In this document: piece by piece, positions 11,262-23,780 of the stretch
Numbering within the stretch: position 1 is the first letter of the stretch
Layout of the letters: the number at the start of each line of letters is the position of its first letter
Assembly (NCBI GenBank): GCA_018398575.1
Contig: JAGTXZ010000003.1
Location: 1,674,001 to 1,738,000 of the forward strand
Reading direction: 5' to 3'
From: Ampelomyces quisqualis
Taxonomy: Eukaryota; Ascomycota; Dothideomycetes; Pleosporales; Phaeosphaeriaceae
Length of the DNA: 64,000 nucleotides
The notes under the pieces: generated by a model
The model's input: only the letters and a program-made list of their open reading frames with translations
What the model was told of the DNA's origin: nothing
Database searches by the model: none
Made by a program: the position numbers and the translations under genes

Positions 11262-13377
11262 TCACTCGCCCGTCTCTTCATGGTGCATTTCCGTTCCGTG
11301 AAACGCATCGCCAAACGCCGAGTCGTCTACCAAGTCCAAACCCATGGTGTCATCATGGTCATACTCCGCTAGCGCATCACCTGCTGTATCCAAGTTGTCG
11401 AAGCTTCCAAAATCCGCAGTATCGAACATACTGTCAGGTTCAGCATCGACCGTTGATGAAGGCATGGCGCCGGCGTTTGTTGTGGTTGTTGGATTGGTGT
11501 TAGACAGAGGCTGCAGAGAGTTGCCACTCGGTTGCCCGACGTCAGCATGCTCATCTATCAGGCCCCACGAATCGTCCTTGTCCTCCGTGCTTGGCATGCC
11601 AGACATTTCTACGTCAAGGTCCAGAAGGTCATTTCCAGCGTCAGCGTCTAACAATGTACCGTGTTGGTCGAATGTTGGTGGCTGTGGCATGATGGTCGCT
11701 GCAGTCGGTGTTCCAGTGGCGGATTGAGACTGGCTAGGTGGATGTGATAATCGTGGCAATGATAGGTTGCCGATAGGCGTGCCTGTCAATGATCCGGAGC
11801 CATATTGATCGAGTAAGCTGGCGGCCGAGTTATCGCCTGCCGCTGCGCCCTCGCTGTTCATGCCATTGTTCGAACCATTACTGGTTTGCATTCCGTTCCC
11901 GTTGATTTGAGCCTTTGGAGATGAGGGCTGTTGTAACTCAGTGTAGCCGCCCTTCTCCACGCAAATGACTGTCTTCTTTGCGTGAAAAGTAACATTCAGA
12001 GACTTCTCAAGACCCTTGACAACGTCTTCTACGGGGTCAACGCCGTCACTGTCATTTGCTGAACGTGATAGGTCTCGTAACCGGCGCTCAGCCCTGACAT
12101 ATGTGCGAGTGCGCTTCAGCTGAGCCATCTTCCTTGCATGATCTGCCTTCATCTTCTCGATCTCGAATTGCTCTCTTGTAGTGTGCTCTTCAACCCGTTT
12201 TTCGAAGTCCTTGAGCTGCTCAGGTTCAAGCTTATAGTAGTTCTTGATCTTCGTAATGTGGTCTTTTGTACCTTCAGTGACGTCGACTCCTGGCACGTCG
12301 AAAATACCAGCGGTGAGGGGAGCCAGTTCGCCCATGAGACCAAGTCCGAGATCAATAGGCGCAATACTTCCTAAATCGTAGGGCGATGAGAAAATCTCCT
12401 CCATCCATTCGTGATGTTGCTTGTATCTCGATAAGCTGATCTCACGTGGGGTCAAGAAGTCGAAAGCATCTTGAGTGGCATTTTCCTCTTCCTCGACTGA
12501 GAGATCCTGTGTCGCGCTGCCAGAGAGGGCAGGCCGGGTCTGTGCTTGGTTCGGCACTCTCTGGCGCTTGGCTGGCGGTGGTTGTACTGGGTATGGTCGC
12601 CCTGGCTGCATCGGGTTGTAATATGGTTGCTGTCCTCTCACCGCTTGTTGTCCGAACTCGACTTTGGGCCAATTGGCTTGATCATGCAGCATGAACTCTT
12701 TGCGCATCAATGGTCCCGCAGCCTGCAGTTGCGAGCGCATTTGCAGTTGCGCATGGACCTCGCGCGAGATTGGTACTTGGCCAGCCGTGACCCTGTGTTG
12801 CGGCTCCGCGGGCCTGTAGTGAATGAGCCACAGGTTGGGATTCGTGGTGCCGGGCCCTGCGGCGATCCTGTAGCGGAAGCGCGCATGCACGGCGTATGGC
12901 TCGTGAGGATAATGGTACCCGCTGTTGTGGATAAGGACTTGAAGTGTCTAGCAATTTGTTGTTAGAAGGGAGACGGGCCACATGGGTGTGGGGTTGCGTA
13001 CGTAGCCGCGAACGTTCATATCAAAAGCAGCCTCTGGATCGGCCCAGACCATGCCATCAGATGCAAAGTGCGTCTGCATGCGCGGCGGCTGGAACGCAAG
13101 GATGACTGCGCCATCAGGAGGAGGGGAAGAGAAGTAGGTCCACGCTACGGGCGATGTGTCGCGCACTATCTGCGGGCCCTTGAGGAGGTATTCGAGCGCA
13201 TCTGCAGGCTGGAGGGCTGGTATTGTCGGGAAGCGGTAGGAGGAGACCAAGTGGACGTGGGCGAGCTATTCTGCGATTAGCTCTTGCGGCGTGGAGGGCG
13301 ATGGGCGGACTTACCAGGTGGTTCGGCACCTGTGTGCTTGGGTCAGGCATATTGTACGCCTGATTCATGCTATACAT
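11262..13377 (-). CDS. ssr4: Ssr4, SWI/SNF and RSC chromatin-remodelling subunit
   Basis: Exons 13377-13315, 13265-13002 and 12947-11262 give 670 residues; introns are 49 and 54 bp. The N-terminal domain runs HVHLVSSYRFP, ALEYLLKGP, WTYFSSPPPDG, FASDGMVW, then HARFRYRI and NPNLWLIHY, all typical of the fungal Ssr4 N domain. The second conserved block is the MGELAPLTAGIFD stretch, followed by a charged helix (KLEPEQLKDFEKRVEEHTTRE ... KMAQLKRTR), predicted coiled coil. The last third is low-complexity Ser/Asn/Asp-rich and presumably disordered. It acts in the nucleus in ATP-dependent nucleosome remodelling. The frame is open upstream of the chosen ATG to 13482, so a longer N terminus cannot be excluded. 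Confidence 0.9.
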
Positions 13378-14119
13378 GATGTTGTATGTAATGCGACACG
13401 AATGCCGCGCGTGTTGAGGAAGCTGGGGTTGCGGGTGGCCAACGCAATAGCCTTGAGGTTGACGTGTGGGAATCTTGGGCACGCGTCGAGCTGCGGGAAA
13501 GGATTGCCAAGACTTGGTTAGTCAGCATCTATCTGGCTAGCCTGTCAACCTTCAAAATCGGTACGAAGCTGCGGCGACGGAACTCTTCTGTATCTCACTG
13601 AAATGCCCGTGCACAGCGTCTCGCAGACTTTTCGCGCTGGTGTGCCGTGAATGGTGACCTGTTCCTGCCACCGCATGATGGCTGTCCCTGATCTCCTGCG
13701 AATGCAGCCGGTGATGGTATGCGCCGGGTCTGCGCTCTGCTGCAATGTCTACGATGACGTCGCACCGTCTGATCTAATGGAGCTATCTGAATAATGTTGG
13801 CGCCAGCAGCGCCCTTCACTCTTTTCGCAAACACAAGACAATCCGTTGTTCAACTGTGACACCAGCAGAATGTTTAGGAAACATCGAGCTAGGTAGTTTT
13901 GTGACCATGATACTCCGTACTCCGTACCCCAAACCAAATCATACGCCAAGGTTTTTCAGGCCCCCAATCGTGACCAGCCCCCAGATAAAGATAGGGGTTA
14001 CGGAGTACCAGCTTTGGTGCTGTCACCAAGAGCCTTGGTATTTTGCAATGCCCCAAAAGTGAAGCAGCCCCCTCATGCGTTCGCATCATGGCTAGCAGGC
14101 TTCAGCACGTTGCAACAGT
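13378..14119. other. Divergent intergenic region with TACTCCGTA / TACGGAGTA motifs
   Basis: About 740 bp between the Ssr4 start (-) and a disrupted plus-strand gene. It contains the double motif TACTCCGTACTCCGTAC at 13911-13927 and the inverse TACGGAGTA at 13999-14007, a word that recurs in other gaps of this window. No gene is supported. Confidence 0.55.
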
Positions 14120-17100
14120 ATGCCCTCTACTTCGTCCAAAGAAAGGAAAACACGACCAAACGAAAATCCCAACTCGTCGGACACCCTGATAGCTCGGGAC
14201 TCACGACAAACCCATGTTGCCATAAACATCGAGCTGCCGGCACTGCGATACAGGCACAGAGCACTTTGGTTGCTTGGTTTCTACATTCCCTTGCTGGTCG
14301 TACCATGGGCACTGACATGCGTTCTTGTCTACCACCCACTGGGTGCTCGATCCTACTATGACCAAGCTGGTCTAGAAGACAGTAAGCTCACACTGCATCG
14401 TCGTATGGACAATGCATTGTCGGTTATCAACTCTTTCACCGGGATTGTCACCGTTCCTATCATATCAGCCTTGTTGACCCAGGCTGCTGTGGTGTACACA
14501 CAGAGACGCCGGAAGGACCAATTTATCAGCGTCAGACAAATGTTCGCTCTTGCTGATCAAGGGTGGTCGAACTTTGGCGTGTTGCACGAAGCCTGGCCGC
14601 CGTGGAGAGGACGCACTTGTGGCCATGCACCTACGGGTAGTGCATTTTTATGGCTAGCAGCGGCTTTCATCATGTTATGCGAGTAGCCCAAGCATCACAC
14701 ACCTTATGTAATTATTGCTGACGGATACTAGGTGCGGTTCAGCAGCCTCTACGTGAAGCTCTTGTCTCCAAAGAGTCCACCTCGATCATGACATATCGTG
14801 ACAATACTGCCGCAGCATTTGGAGTTCATGAAGCGACAGCACGCCTTCTCGGGCATGACGCAGAACCGTTTGGGTGAGACATGCCTCATGCTTTCGATCG
14901 TTACCGCAGACTGACATTAGACAGTACGTTGCTTTTGCCATGTTCCTGACTCGTAATACGCTTCCAGTGCACTTTTCTGCATATGTTACGCTTCTGGGAT
15001 ATTCTTTCGCCAGGTCTAGCAATAATTCGTGATCGCCTACCCACACGTCGAACCATAATCTAGCGCCGCCTGTCCACCTTCACAGGATGAAGCTACCTTC
15101 TCTGAAGAGCTACAGCCCTGTGCGGAGTACCCGGTTTCGTTTTAGTGTACCGGGAGCTCCGCCTTCACCATCTCATCTTTCCGGCATCACAGCAGGCTTC
15201 GAGACCCTCAAGCTCTATTTTTCAGCTGCCTCTTGCTGTTCCAGGAACCACCGGTAGCAGTCAGGCTGGACAAAGACCACAAGGGAACGTGGCCAAAATT
15301 CCCGAGTCCGTGGATTACTTCAAGCGTGGTCTTAACCAATTGCGAATTGTTGCTAGACCTTTTGTTCTTGGTTCGCTTCTGTACAAAAGAATTTCACTGA
15401 CTATACAAACTCTTTGCGCAGACCTTGCAGAAATACCAGAAGACATCGTCGTCCAAAACGTCATGAACTCACTCGCTACCTTTGATCGTTATGAAATGCC
15501 TCCATATATTTGGACTGATCCTGGTGGCGAAAGAGCATTCGTGAAGGCTAGCTTCGGGTTTGGAAGTAAGACACCAGGTCCATGGATGCAACCCACCCCG
15601 GATTACTTCGTCGCGGCTCTCCCTAATGCAACAACCACCGGTGTACTTCGTCATCGATTGATGAGGCTCAATTCAACAGTTAATTGCGATCAAATCAACA
15701 TGTCGAATTTCCCATCGCGATGTGAAGGGCAAAGGCCATTTGCTGCGTCCTACAATTGGACCGAAGGACCTGTTGTACATTTGTGCGTTCCAGGCGAGCG
15801 CGGCCTATATCCTTGGGAAACCAATCGGAATAGACAAGACATCACCGAAGACTTTTACTTAGATGTGTCAGGCCTTGCCCCAGCATATGGATATGGTAAT
15901 ACTACTTATAATACGACTCTCACACTTCATTGTAGTGTAGGTACCACGAGAGGATATTTTGAGATGGGCAACTACCGTAATGATATGAGGCCTGGTCCGC
16001 TCCTCGATCGATGGGAGGAGCTCGACCCGTACACAGACCAACCTGAGTGAGTCCTACAAACATTAGCACCATCCTTACAACTAATCGCGATGACACACAG
16101 ATACAATGACTGGTTGCCAGATGTATGGCGGGACGAGAATGAGTATGGAGAAAACTACAAATCGCTGAGAGGCAGGCGTCGAAGGCCTATGGCTGAGTAC
16201 AATAGATTTTTCGTGGCCCAGGGATAGTAGCTAATTATACCCAGAGACAAGATTACTGATATTCCTACTTGGCCAGCTCCAGAGCAAGACAAAACGCCAT
16301 GGCCCACGATACCGACCTCTGATGGCGAGAATCGTACTATGTCCGGTCCTCTAATGACATCGATCCTTGCTATGTTTGGAGAGCAATCGTTCTTCGCCTC
16401 GATTAACGAGAGTGAGGCAGCTTTGTCACAGATTTGTGAATCGGGTCGTATGCCCTTTATCACATTTAGTGGCTATGAACGGTACGCAAGCGAGTGTGCC
16501 ACCACGGGTAGGAGTGATGATAGCGGCGCCTTGGGCTCGACCATTAGCAAATTTTTGCGGTCCACATTCAACGACACCAGCACTGCCGTCAACCATCTGT
16601 CGGCTGGCATGTAAGAAGATCACTCCATCGATTTGATACCGCCTCTTGATGTGTATGAGCGAGAATGACTGGGATCTGACAGCATGCTTCGACTGGCTCT
16701 CATCAAATAACAGTTGAGTCGATTCGACTTGTTGTCGCCGGAAGCTCCCCTGTCATTTTGCTCGTATGCGCCAGGTAGCGGTAAGTGAGCCTGTCACTAA
16801 CATGTGCGTCCAGCTATTTCACAAACCAGGCCATGCTGCTTCAGACCGTACGAATTTCAGATGGCTTCACGGCGCGTCCGATTCTGTCGGGCTCTGGCGC
16901 GTTGGTTCAACGGCCCATCGTTTCCAAAGGAGGGCTGGTGATTGTTTCGATTCTGGTTCTCTTCCAGCTGATTGGCCTTGCCTATCTTGCCTGGTACATC
17001 TATCAAGTCCCGACGTGGACTGGCTTGCTCGATGCACTCGCTGTCGCAAGGATCACCAACAGTCTGCAGAAGGGAAGCATTCCTGCAATCGGCTCCATGA

Positions 17101-17348
17101 ACTCCAGCGACTTGGACGGCTTGAACGAGACCAATGGAACGATCGGAGTGGTTAATACAGAATGCGAAGAGCAGGCCTTGGTGGTTGATGACCCTGCCCA
17201 GACATCCGTTGAACTGGGCCTAGGAGCACCGGGTCTGTTTCATCGACGGCTGGTGAAGTTTAGAATGAAGAGGTATACAGATACTGCGATGGGCTGTGGC
17301 TGTGAAGGGTGTCGCAGGAGGCGTACGATGTCAGAGACAGATGGTTGA
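14120..17348 (+). pseudogene. Disrupted large fungal membrane protein gene
   Basis: Pieces of one protein follow in order on the plus strand, but I could not join them into a single frame. 14120-14686 has a basic N tail, a membrane segment (LWLLGFYIPLLVVPWALTC), a second one (GIVTVPIISALLTQAAVVYTQRR) and FALADQGW. A shifted piece near 14735-14875 reads GAVQQPLREALVS. 15145-16046 is a large extracellular-like domain with several N-glycosylation sequons, VVHLCVPGERGLYPW and TTRGYFEMGNYRND. Another piece follows a good intron (16047-16100) and soon meets stops. 16325-16615 has SGPLMTSILAMFGEQSF. 16785-17348 has a last membrane helix (GLVIVSILVLFQLIGLAYLAWYIY). The architecture matches a multi-copy Dothideomycete membrane family of unknown role. 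Missing GT donors and stops at several joins point to decay, although unrecognised introns could explain some. Confidence 0.6.
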
Positions 17349-17686
17349 TGTGCTTGACTGGGGCCTTGCTCGTGCGGCGTTCGCATAGCTGATGCCTTGA
17401 GTTTGTAGTAGTATTGAAAGCTTCATCATGCATACAAGCAGCCTCACTGGACCCCGCACCTCAAGCCCATGGTAAGTGCAATAACTAGCGTGGCTGCCTG
17501 TGGTCACGTGCGCTATGACGCGGGCACTAGACAAATGCCTGTCCAGGGTCTCGCGCCGCTAACATCATAACAGCTAGGTGGTACTGTCGCTCTGGTGGTA
17601 TAATCTTGATGGAAGCTCGCCTCTGCTCTCTGTTCAGCAATCGACAGTTGACAGCCAAGCCCGCGAATAACTAAGCAGATCTCGCC
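17349..17686. other. Intergenic, VID27 promoter region
   Basis: About 340 bp before the VID27 start; no gene or clear motif seen. Confidence 0.5.
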
Positions 17687-20224
17687 ATGTTCATGCTCCG
17701 GAACCGTATGTTTGTTTGCTTACCCCTCCCCCGCACCCGCTACGTGTGACCGAGGCACTGACCAGCATCCCAAAAAAAGTGAGCAAATTCGTCTTCGGCG
17801 ACAGCTCCAAGGAAACCATCGTCGAAATTCCCCAGGGCCAGCTGTACCTCGTGCGCCCTCGCTCCGTCAAGGGCTACTCCGAGCTCATCTTCAAGGACGC
17901 CGCCGCCACTATTCGCCGCACGGGACAAGAATTCCAGTACCAGCTGGTCGTTCAGCGCGCATACGAGGAAGGAGAGGAAGACCTGCTAACCGAAGAAGGT
18001 GGAGAGGACGCTGTTCTTGACACGCTCGCGGCCGACAAAGACGAGAAGACGTTTCTGCTCGACGAAGGCCTCCAGTTCCGCACCGACGTGCGCTCGACTG
18101 GCGAGAAGATCTTTGCTTGGCGCGACCTCAGCGGGGACGTCGACGACCTCTGGGAATTCGTCTGCGACGCGTCTATCAAGCCGGAGACAGCTGTGTTGCT
18201 CGAGCGTGTTGCGCTACAGTGCGTTTACGAGCGCAAGTTTAGGACAAGTCACGAACACGCGACCGAGGAGGACCTCGAAGCCCTCTCGTACTACGAGGAA
18301 CCCATCCCAGACGCCAGCCCCGTAGCCAGCCCGACCAGCAAAGCCATACTCCCTCCAGTCGCACCACCCACCGAAGAGCTGTTCCCAAACACGACCAGAG
18401 AGAAGATGGCGAAGAAGGCTGCCGGCAAGGACAAGGCGCCTGTTGCGGCAGAAGAACCGACAGCAGCACCGCCATCAGCCGCAAAGCCGGAGGCACTGAA
18501 CACGCTGGCGGAAGGACAAGCTGAACTTCATCTGTTCGACTTTCCCTCTGGCACGTTCATGCTGCAGGATGCCAAGGTCTTTGTCGAAGTGAACGAAATC
18601 GGCAACTGGGAATACTGGCTGCATATTGCGAGCGAGGAGCGTGAGTGGCTTGGTCAACCCATTGTTGACGACATAAATCCCGTCTTCAACTTCGAGTACC
18701 AGTCGTTCATCTTCAACCACTACATGGACGACGGTTCAGCCTTTTCCTGGCTGCTGAAGTTCAAGGAGCAAGAAGAGCTTGAGACTATCCAGCAGGGGGT
18801 CATGGTCGCTCTCTGGGAACACCTGAACAAGGTCAAATGGGCCACAGCGAAGCCAACGGATCAAGAGTACGTCATGGAAGCGTTCCAAGACCTCACTATG
18901 GACGACGCGCCCGAGGAAGAGGAAGAAGAGGAGGAGTATGAGGAGGAGTACGAGAGCGCAAACGACCAGCGCAGCGAACACTATGACTCTGACGAATCTG
19001 AGGACGACGTCGAGACTGGCCCCAAGGACGGTGTCGAGAACTCGCAACTGGCAGTCGGCTACAAGCATGACCGATCATTTGTGGTACGAGGAGACAAGAT
19101 CGGCGTGTTCAAGCATACAGCGGACAACCAGTTGCAATTCTCCACTACCATCTCCAATCTTATGACACCAAAGGGTAAGGCATTTGCACCCAACAAGGTC
19201 ATGCTGCACCAACAGGATCAAGACATGATTCTTCAGAACTTGGACAATCCAAACTCGCTCTATCGCATGGACTTGGAGACCGGGAAAGTCGTGGACGAGT
19301 GGAAAGTCCACGACAATATTCCAGTGAAGGTGTTCGCACCTGAAAGCGTATGTATCATCCACACCGTCCTTCTTTAAGCTTGCACTAATCAAACAATAGA
19401 AATTCGCCCAGATGAGCGGTGAGCAGACCTTCCTTGGTCTGTCTGGCAATGCTCTCTTCCGCGTCGACCCTCGTCTGTCCGGCAACAAGCTCGTTGACGA
19501 TCAGCTCAAACAGTATGCCACCAAGAACGCCTTTTCTGCTGCCGCCACCACCGAAAAGGGTCACATTGCTGTCGCATCTGAGAAGGGAGACATTCGCCTC
19601 TTTGACAGACTCGGGATCAATGCCAAGACACTGATTCCCGCACTCGGTGACCCTATCATCAGCATGGACGTGTCCGCAGACGGCCGATGGGTCCTCGCTA
19701 CTACCCGCACATACCTTCTCCTCATCGATGCGCTCCAGAAGGGTGGCAAGAACGACGGCAAGCTGGGCTTCGAGAAAGCTTTCGCAAAGGATGATAAGCC
19801 ACAACCACGCCGTCTAGCCCTTACGCCTGCACACGTCGCGCAGTTCCAGCACGAGACCAAGGCACCCATCTCCTTCACCACTGCTCGCTTCAACACAGGT
19901 CTTGACGACAAGGAGACCACCATCATCACTGCCACAGGTCCCTTCATCGTAACTTGGAGCATGAAGAAGATTCTTGCCAACCGTAAGGACCCGTACAACA
20001 TCAAGCGTTACGCAGAAGAGGTCAAGGCCGACAACTTCAAGTTCGGCTCCGACAAGAATCTCATCGTTGCGCTGCCTAACGAGGTCGACATGGTAGCTAG
20101 ACGAGCACTCCAGAAGCCCACGCGCGAGAGTATCGCAACACCATCACGCGTGGGAGCCAATCGGCGCAGCGGTATTCGAGGCAGCTACTTGGGCCGTAAC
20201 GAGATTGTGAACAGCCCTTACTAG
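17687..20224 (+). CDS. vid27: VID27-like cytoplasmic protein
   Basis: Exons 17687-17705, 17780-19347 and 19400-20224 give 803 residues. The first exon encodes only MFMLRN and one base; joining with a 74 bp intron ending AAAAAAAG yields MFMLRN-LSKFVFGDSSKE, which fits the known VID27 N terminus better than starting at 17716. The N-terminal half (EIPQGQLYLVRP, YSELIFKDA, ATIRRTGQEFQYQLVVQR) is a PH-like region. A long acidic Glu/Asp stretch (about 18,910-19,010) leads to a C-terminal WD40-like beta-propeller (SFVVRGDKIGVFKH, FLGLSGNALFRVDPR, GHIAVASEKGDIRLFDR). VID27 was named in yeast for vacuole import and degradation of gluconeogenic enzymes; its biochemical role is unclear. The AAG acceptor is unusual, but the frame demands it. 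Confidence 0.9.
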
Positions 20225-20791
20225 GGATATACACTACCATGACTTGTGCTATTTTGCGAGGACTTGAGCTGATTACACAGGGCTGATTACGCAGGCGTTG
20301 GAAGGAGATTTAACATCAGCTACGCGGTATGGGTCGCGGATACCTGAAGACATGATTCCCCTTAGATGGAACGAAGCGAACAAATAATATTTACTCTCAT
20401 AGCTTACAATCATTTCCGTCATGTCGTCGTGATAATACTACATGGATGATCGAAATTGAAAGAGAACAACGTGCGTAGTCATCATGGCTTGTTCTTCTTG
20501 GTCCTCTCAATCACTCTACGACACCTCATATGTTCCCCGTCAGCTCGACGATTATGGCGCTCGCTCCATCTCGTAATCCTCTCACTTGGCAAAAAGCTTC
20601 GCCAGCATCACCGCTTGCTCGGATCATCTGCCACGCGACGCGCACGCAGTTAAGCGTGATAGCTCGCAAGCGCTAACGGTCTAGTGCCACAATCATGGCT
20701 TGCCGCGAAGCAGTCGAGCAGACTCTGCCTAGGGTCGACACCCAGTCTTGTTACCTTCCTTGTGTCTTTCTCACACTTTGGCCCTGCACTT
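20225..20791. other. Convergent intergenic region
   Basis: About 570 bp between the 3' ends of VID27 (+) and the Zn2Cys6 regulator (-). It should hold both 3' UTRs and terminators; nothing else is seen. Confidence 0.55.
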
Positions 20792-23104
20792 TCAAGGCGT
20801 CTTCTGCGCACCCCACACAATAGACTCCATGAGCGCATACGGTGACGAATCCAGATCCAAGCCTAGCAGAGGCGACTGCGAGAACATGTTGCCATCTCCG
20901 TTGATGAGAGCATTGTTGATATCGTCTGCTGTAAAGACATGCATGGTCGGTGATGCTTGTGAGCTCGACTCGCTCGTCTTGCGGTTATGTCCCGTTGACG
21001 TAATTCTGAGTAATCGTTCGAGCGCTGAAACAGATCGCGTCATGGGCGTTGCCATTTCTGCTGGGTCGACGTCCTTGGTCACGTCTGAGAGCACTTGGAT
21101 GACGTTCTGGAGTAGGCCGCGAGCGCGTTCGTTACGATTGTGTTCGCCGAGTATGCCGAGGAGGAGCGCGGAGCTAAGGGATCGATGGACGGCGGCCCAG
21201 GAGCGTGTGGCGAAGGGGGTCATGTTCTGTAGGCCGAGAAAGGCTTCTACGGTATTGGTGAGGCTGTCGATGCACGTTTTTCGAAGGGTCTTGGAGAGGT
21301 CCAGGCCAGCGGTGGCAGGGCTTATCGCGGGCCGGCAGAGCTCAGATGTTATGTACGATATGTGTAGATATAATGCCCAGTGCTCGAGCTGGTCTCGCAT
21401 GGAGCGGCATCTCCTCGAGTCTTTCAGATAGTCGGCTGCATCGATCATGATTTCCTGAAGCTCATTCCTGTGTTCGGTGATCCTGATCAGAGCATCGTGC
21501 GAGTTTTGCGGTCGTTGACGCTCACGAACAATGTCAAGACCTACTTTGCAGAGTCGATACATACTCTCAACGTAAGTCCTCGTTCCGGGCGCTGTGTGTT
21601 GTGAAAGGGGTACTGTGTGGTCGATTGTAGTTGTGGAAGAGGCGCGATCGTACGAAACAGACAAGAGCGAATCCTGCCACAATAACGCCCACCAGACCTT
21701 GCTGCGTGTGATTTTTTGTTGAACCGGTGTCGAGGGCGGACACATACGATGTAGGCCTAGTGTCTGCGAAAGTCGAACGGTGAGACCCATCAAGCTCCAT
21801 GCTACGCCAGCATTCATGTTGTTCGAGATGACATTTCCGAGGATGAGCAGTGTCTGGATGTTCTCAAGCGTCGCATGGGAGAGAAAGTTGGTGAATCGTA
21901 GGCACTCAAAACTGCAGCATACATAGACCTGCGAAGTCAGCTCCCTCTCACGCCGTGACAAGGTCGAACACTGGCATCCGGAAGCTAGTATGGCAAAGAC
22001 GAGTCCTATCCAGTGCAGATCTTTTCCATAAATCTGCTGGTCTGTGATGCCATCGCTGCTTTGCGAGCTCGCGCGATTGATGAGGAACAACAGGAGGTCT
22101 GATTCAAGGGCCTCCATGTCGGATACGGCGGGGTATACGACATGGGCGGTTTCGCGGTAGCATCGGAAGAAACTGAGACATTCCGAGTCGCTCGGCAAGG
22201 CGTTGGCCAGTTCGTCCGCGCGTGCTATTGATCCGTGAGGCAGCCCCCAGAGGTCGACGAACGGGTAGGTTGCACTTTCATTGTCGAGTCCAAACATGGG
22301 CAACATGCTCTTCTTGCCCAGCAGGTCTTGCACACCTGGCGCCCACTCTGTGTTTCCGCGCCCCAAGGCCATGACGAGCGCCGGGACTGAGCTGGGCCCG
22401 ATATGGATCGTCTGGCCGGTGATGTCGTTGCGCGTGTGTATTCCCTGGGTTCGCACGTGGCTCTGCTCGCCGTCCATGGGCGCGGCTGCTGCCAGCGACA
22501 TGTGCCCGGTGGCGGATGGCGAGAAGCCGTTCGTGGGCGGTGGCACCTCGGCGACGCGGCTGATGGAGTTCTTCAGCTCGCCGAGCGACTTCTCGGCGTG
22601 CTGCAACTTGGCGCAGATGCGCTCCCAGTCCTGCTACGGTCAGCGCCGGCTGCACTCGTCCCTGGGCGCGCGGCACGTACTTCTCGCGGCAGCGTGACGG
22701 TGCCGCCGTGAATGTGCACCATGCCGTTGGAGAAGTCGTGTCCGTTCTGGCCGCGTCCCATGCTGATCCGCTTGGCCGGCGGATGCGACTCGCTGGGGGG
22801 GTGGTAGGTACAGAGTTCGGCGTGTTCGCGGACGATGCATGTCTTGCAGGGCACCGACTGATCGCACTTGACTTTGCGCTGGCGACACGGATAGCAGGCC
22901 TGCGTGTTCGTTCGTCAGCCCACCGCTCTCTGCGCTACCCCACGGCCGTCGCCCTTGCGCGCCCCGGCTTGCCTTGTATTCCCTCGCCTTGCGCTTCCTC
23001 CGCAGCATCTCGTCGACATCCGCGCGCGGTGGGGCGTCTGGCATGAATTCAGACGCTGCATGCGATTGCTGCTGCGACTGCACGTCGTCATCGTGGTCAT
23101 CCAT
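20792..23104 (-). CDS. Zn2Cys6 transcription factor with fungal-specific TF domain
   Basis: Exons 23104-22973, 22899-22681 and 22630-20792 give 729 residues. The DNA-binding domain spans the first join: REYK-ACYPCRQRKVKCD, with cysteines spaced C-x2-C-x6-C-x5-C-x2-C-x8-C, a Gal4-type binuclear zinc cluster. It is followed by WERICAKLQHAEKSLGELKN, a likely coiled-coil dimerisation helix. The middle-homology region includes ECLSFFRCYRETAHVVYP, the block from about 21,900 with QTLLILGN and TVRLSQTLGLHR, and a WWALLWQDSLLSVSYDR segment. The first intron (22900-22972) is GC-AG with the donor AAG/GCAAGC; the second is GT-AG, 50 bp. Targets are unknown. A degenerate MFS transporter lies just upstream, a typical partner for such regulators. 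Confidence 0.9.
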
Positions 23105-23159
23105 GTTCGGAGGCTTCGGTGGTGACTCGGAGTTGGGGGTCGAGGTGCACTGGACGGAC

Positions 23160-23780
23160 CTTTCGTATGTAGGGCTCTCGCTTCATCAGCCCCACTTGAC
23201 CACCAGTATCTCAGTGCGCACCGGCATCGACATACAAGCCACGCACGCCCCTCGGCTTCTTCATTCGCCTCTCCAGTCTCTCTCCGTAGCTTCCTTGCGC
23301 GTTTGGCAAGTAGCGTGGGCGCATATGTTTCCGGCAGAGTGAACGTGATGAAGATCCAGACGATACCACTGAGAATCAGCTGGATCCAGTATAGCCAGCG
23401 CCAACCTCCCGCTTCAGATAAGAAACCCTCGTTCTTCCACGGATCTACTAGCGTTCCGCCAACAAGCGACATTGGTGCCGAGAAGGCGACGCCTGCTAGA
23501 AATCTAGTGACGAGCAATGTTCTATGAATTAGTCTCGGCCGATGGCTTGAGATACCCTGTCGTTGGCGGGAAGCAAGTAGGACATATCTCGGAGAGGGAA
23601 ACATGGACCCAAAAATCACAAACATCTTTCCAATCCGTGGACAAGCGCCCCATTGTAGTTCTTCTGCCGAAGTTGTGAGGCGGCCGTTTTTGTGCCTGAT
23701 AACGAAGATTGATGTCACTACACAAAGATCCTTACCAGGCCTACCGGTAGCAATAAATACGCGATCGCGCAAGTGCAAGT
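23160..23780 (-). pseudogene. MFS transporter relic
   Basis: On the minus strand the segment 23520-23269 encodes LLVTRFLAGVAFSAPMSLVGG, then GGWRWLYWIQLILSGIVWIF and LPETYAPTLLAKRARKLRRET. This is the TM4 to TM6-loop region of a DHA1-like MFS drug transporter. The stretch joining GGTLVDPW to NEGFLSEAGG lacks the fifth membrane segment normally between these motifs, a deletion of roughly 25 residues. Weak similarity may continue to about 23,780, and the N- and C-terminal halves are absent. It cannot be functional. The segment sits about 165 bp upstream of the Zn2Cys6 regulator. Confidence 0.7.

Noticed and set aside
11030..11503. Plus-strand frame of 157 codons.
   Set aside because: It overlaps the Ssr4 3' end in antisense, has no recognisable content and no partner exons.
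6089..23104. A secondary-metabolite cluster (acyltransferase, tyrosinase, regulator, transporter relic).
   Set aside because: Core genes Ssr4 and VID27 lie between them, no synthase-type backbone gene is present, and the transporter is a relic.
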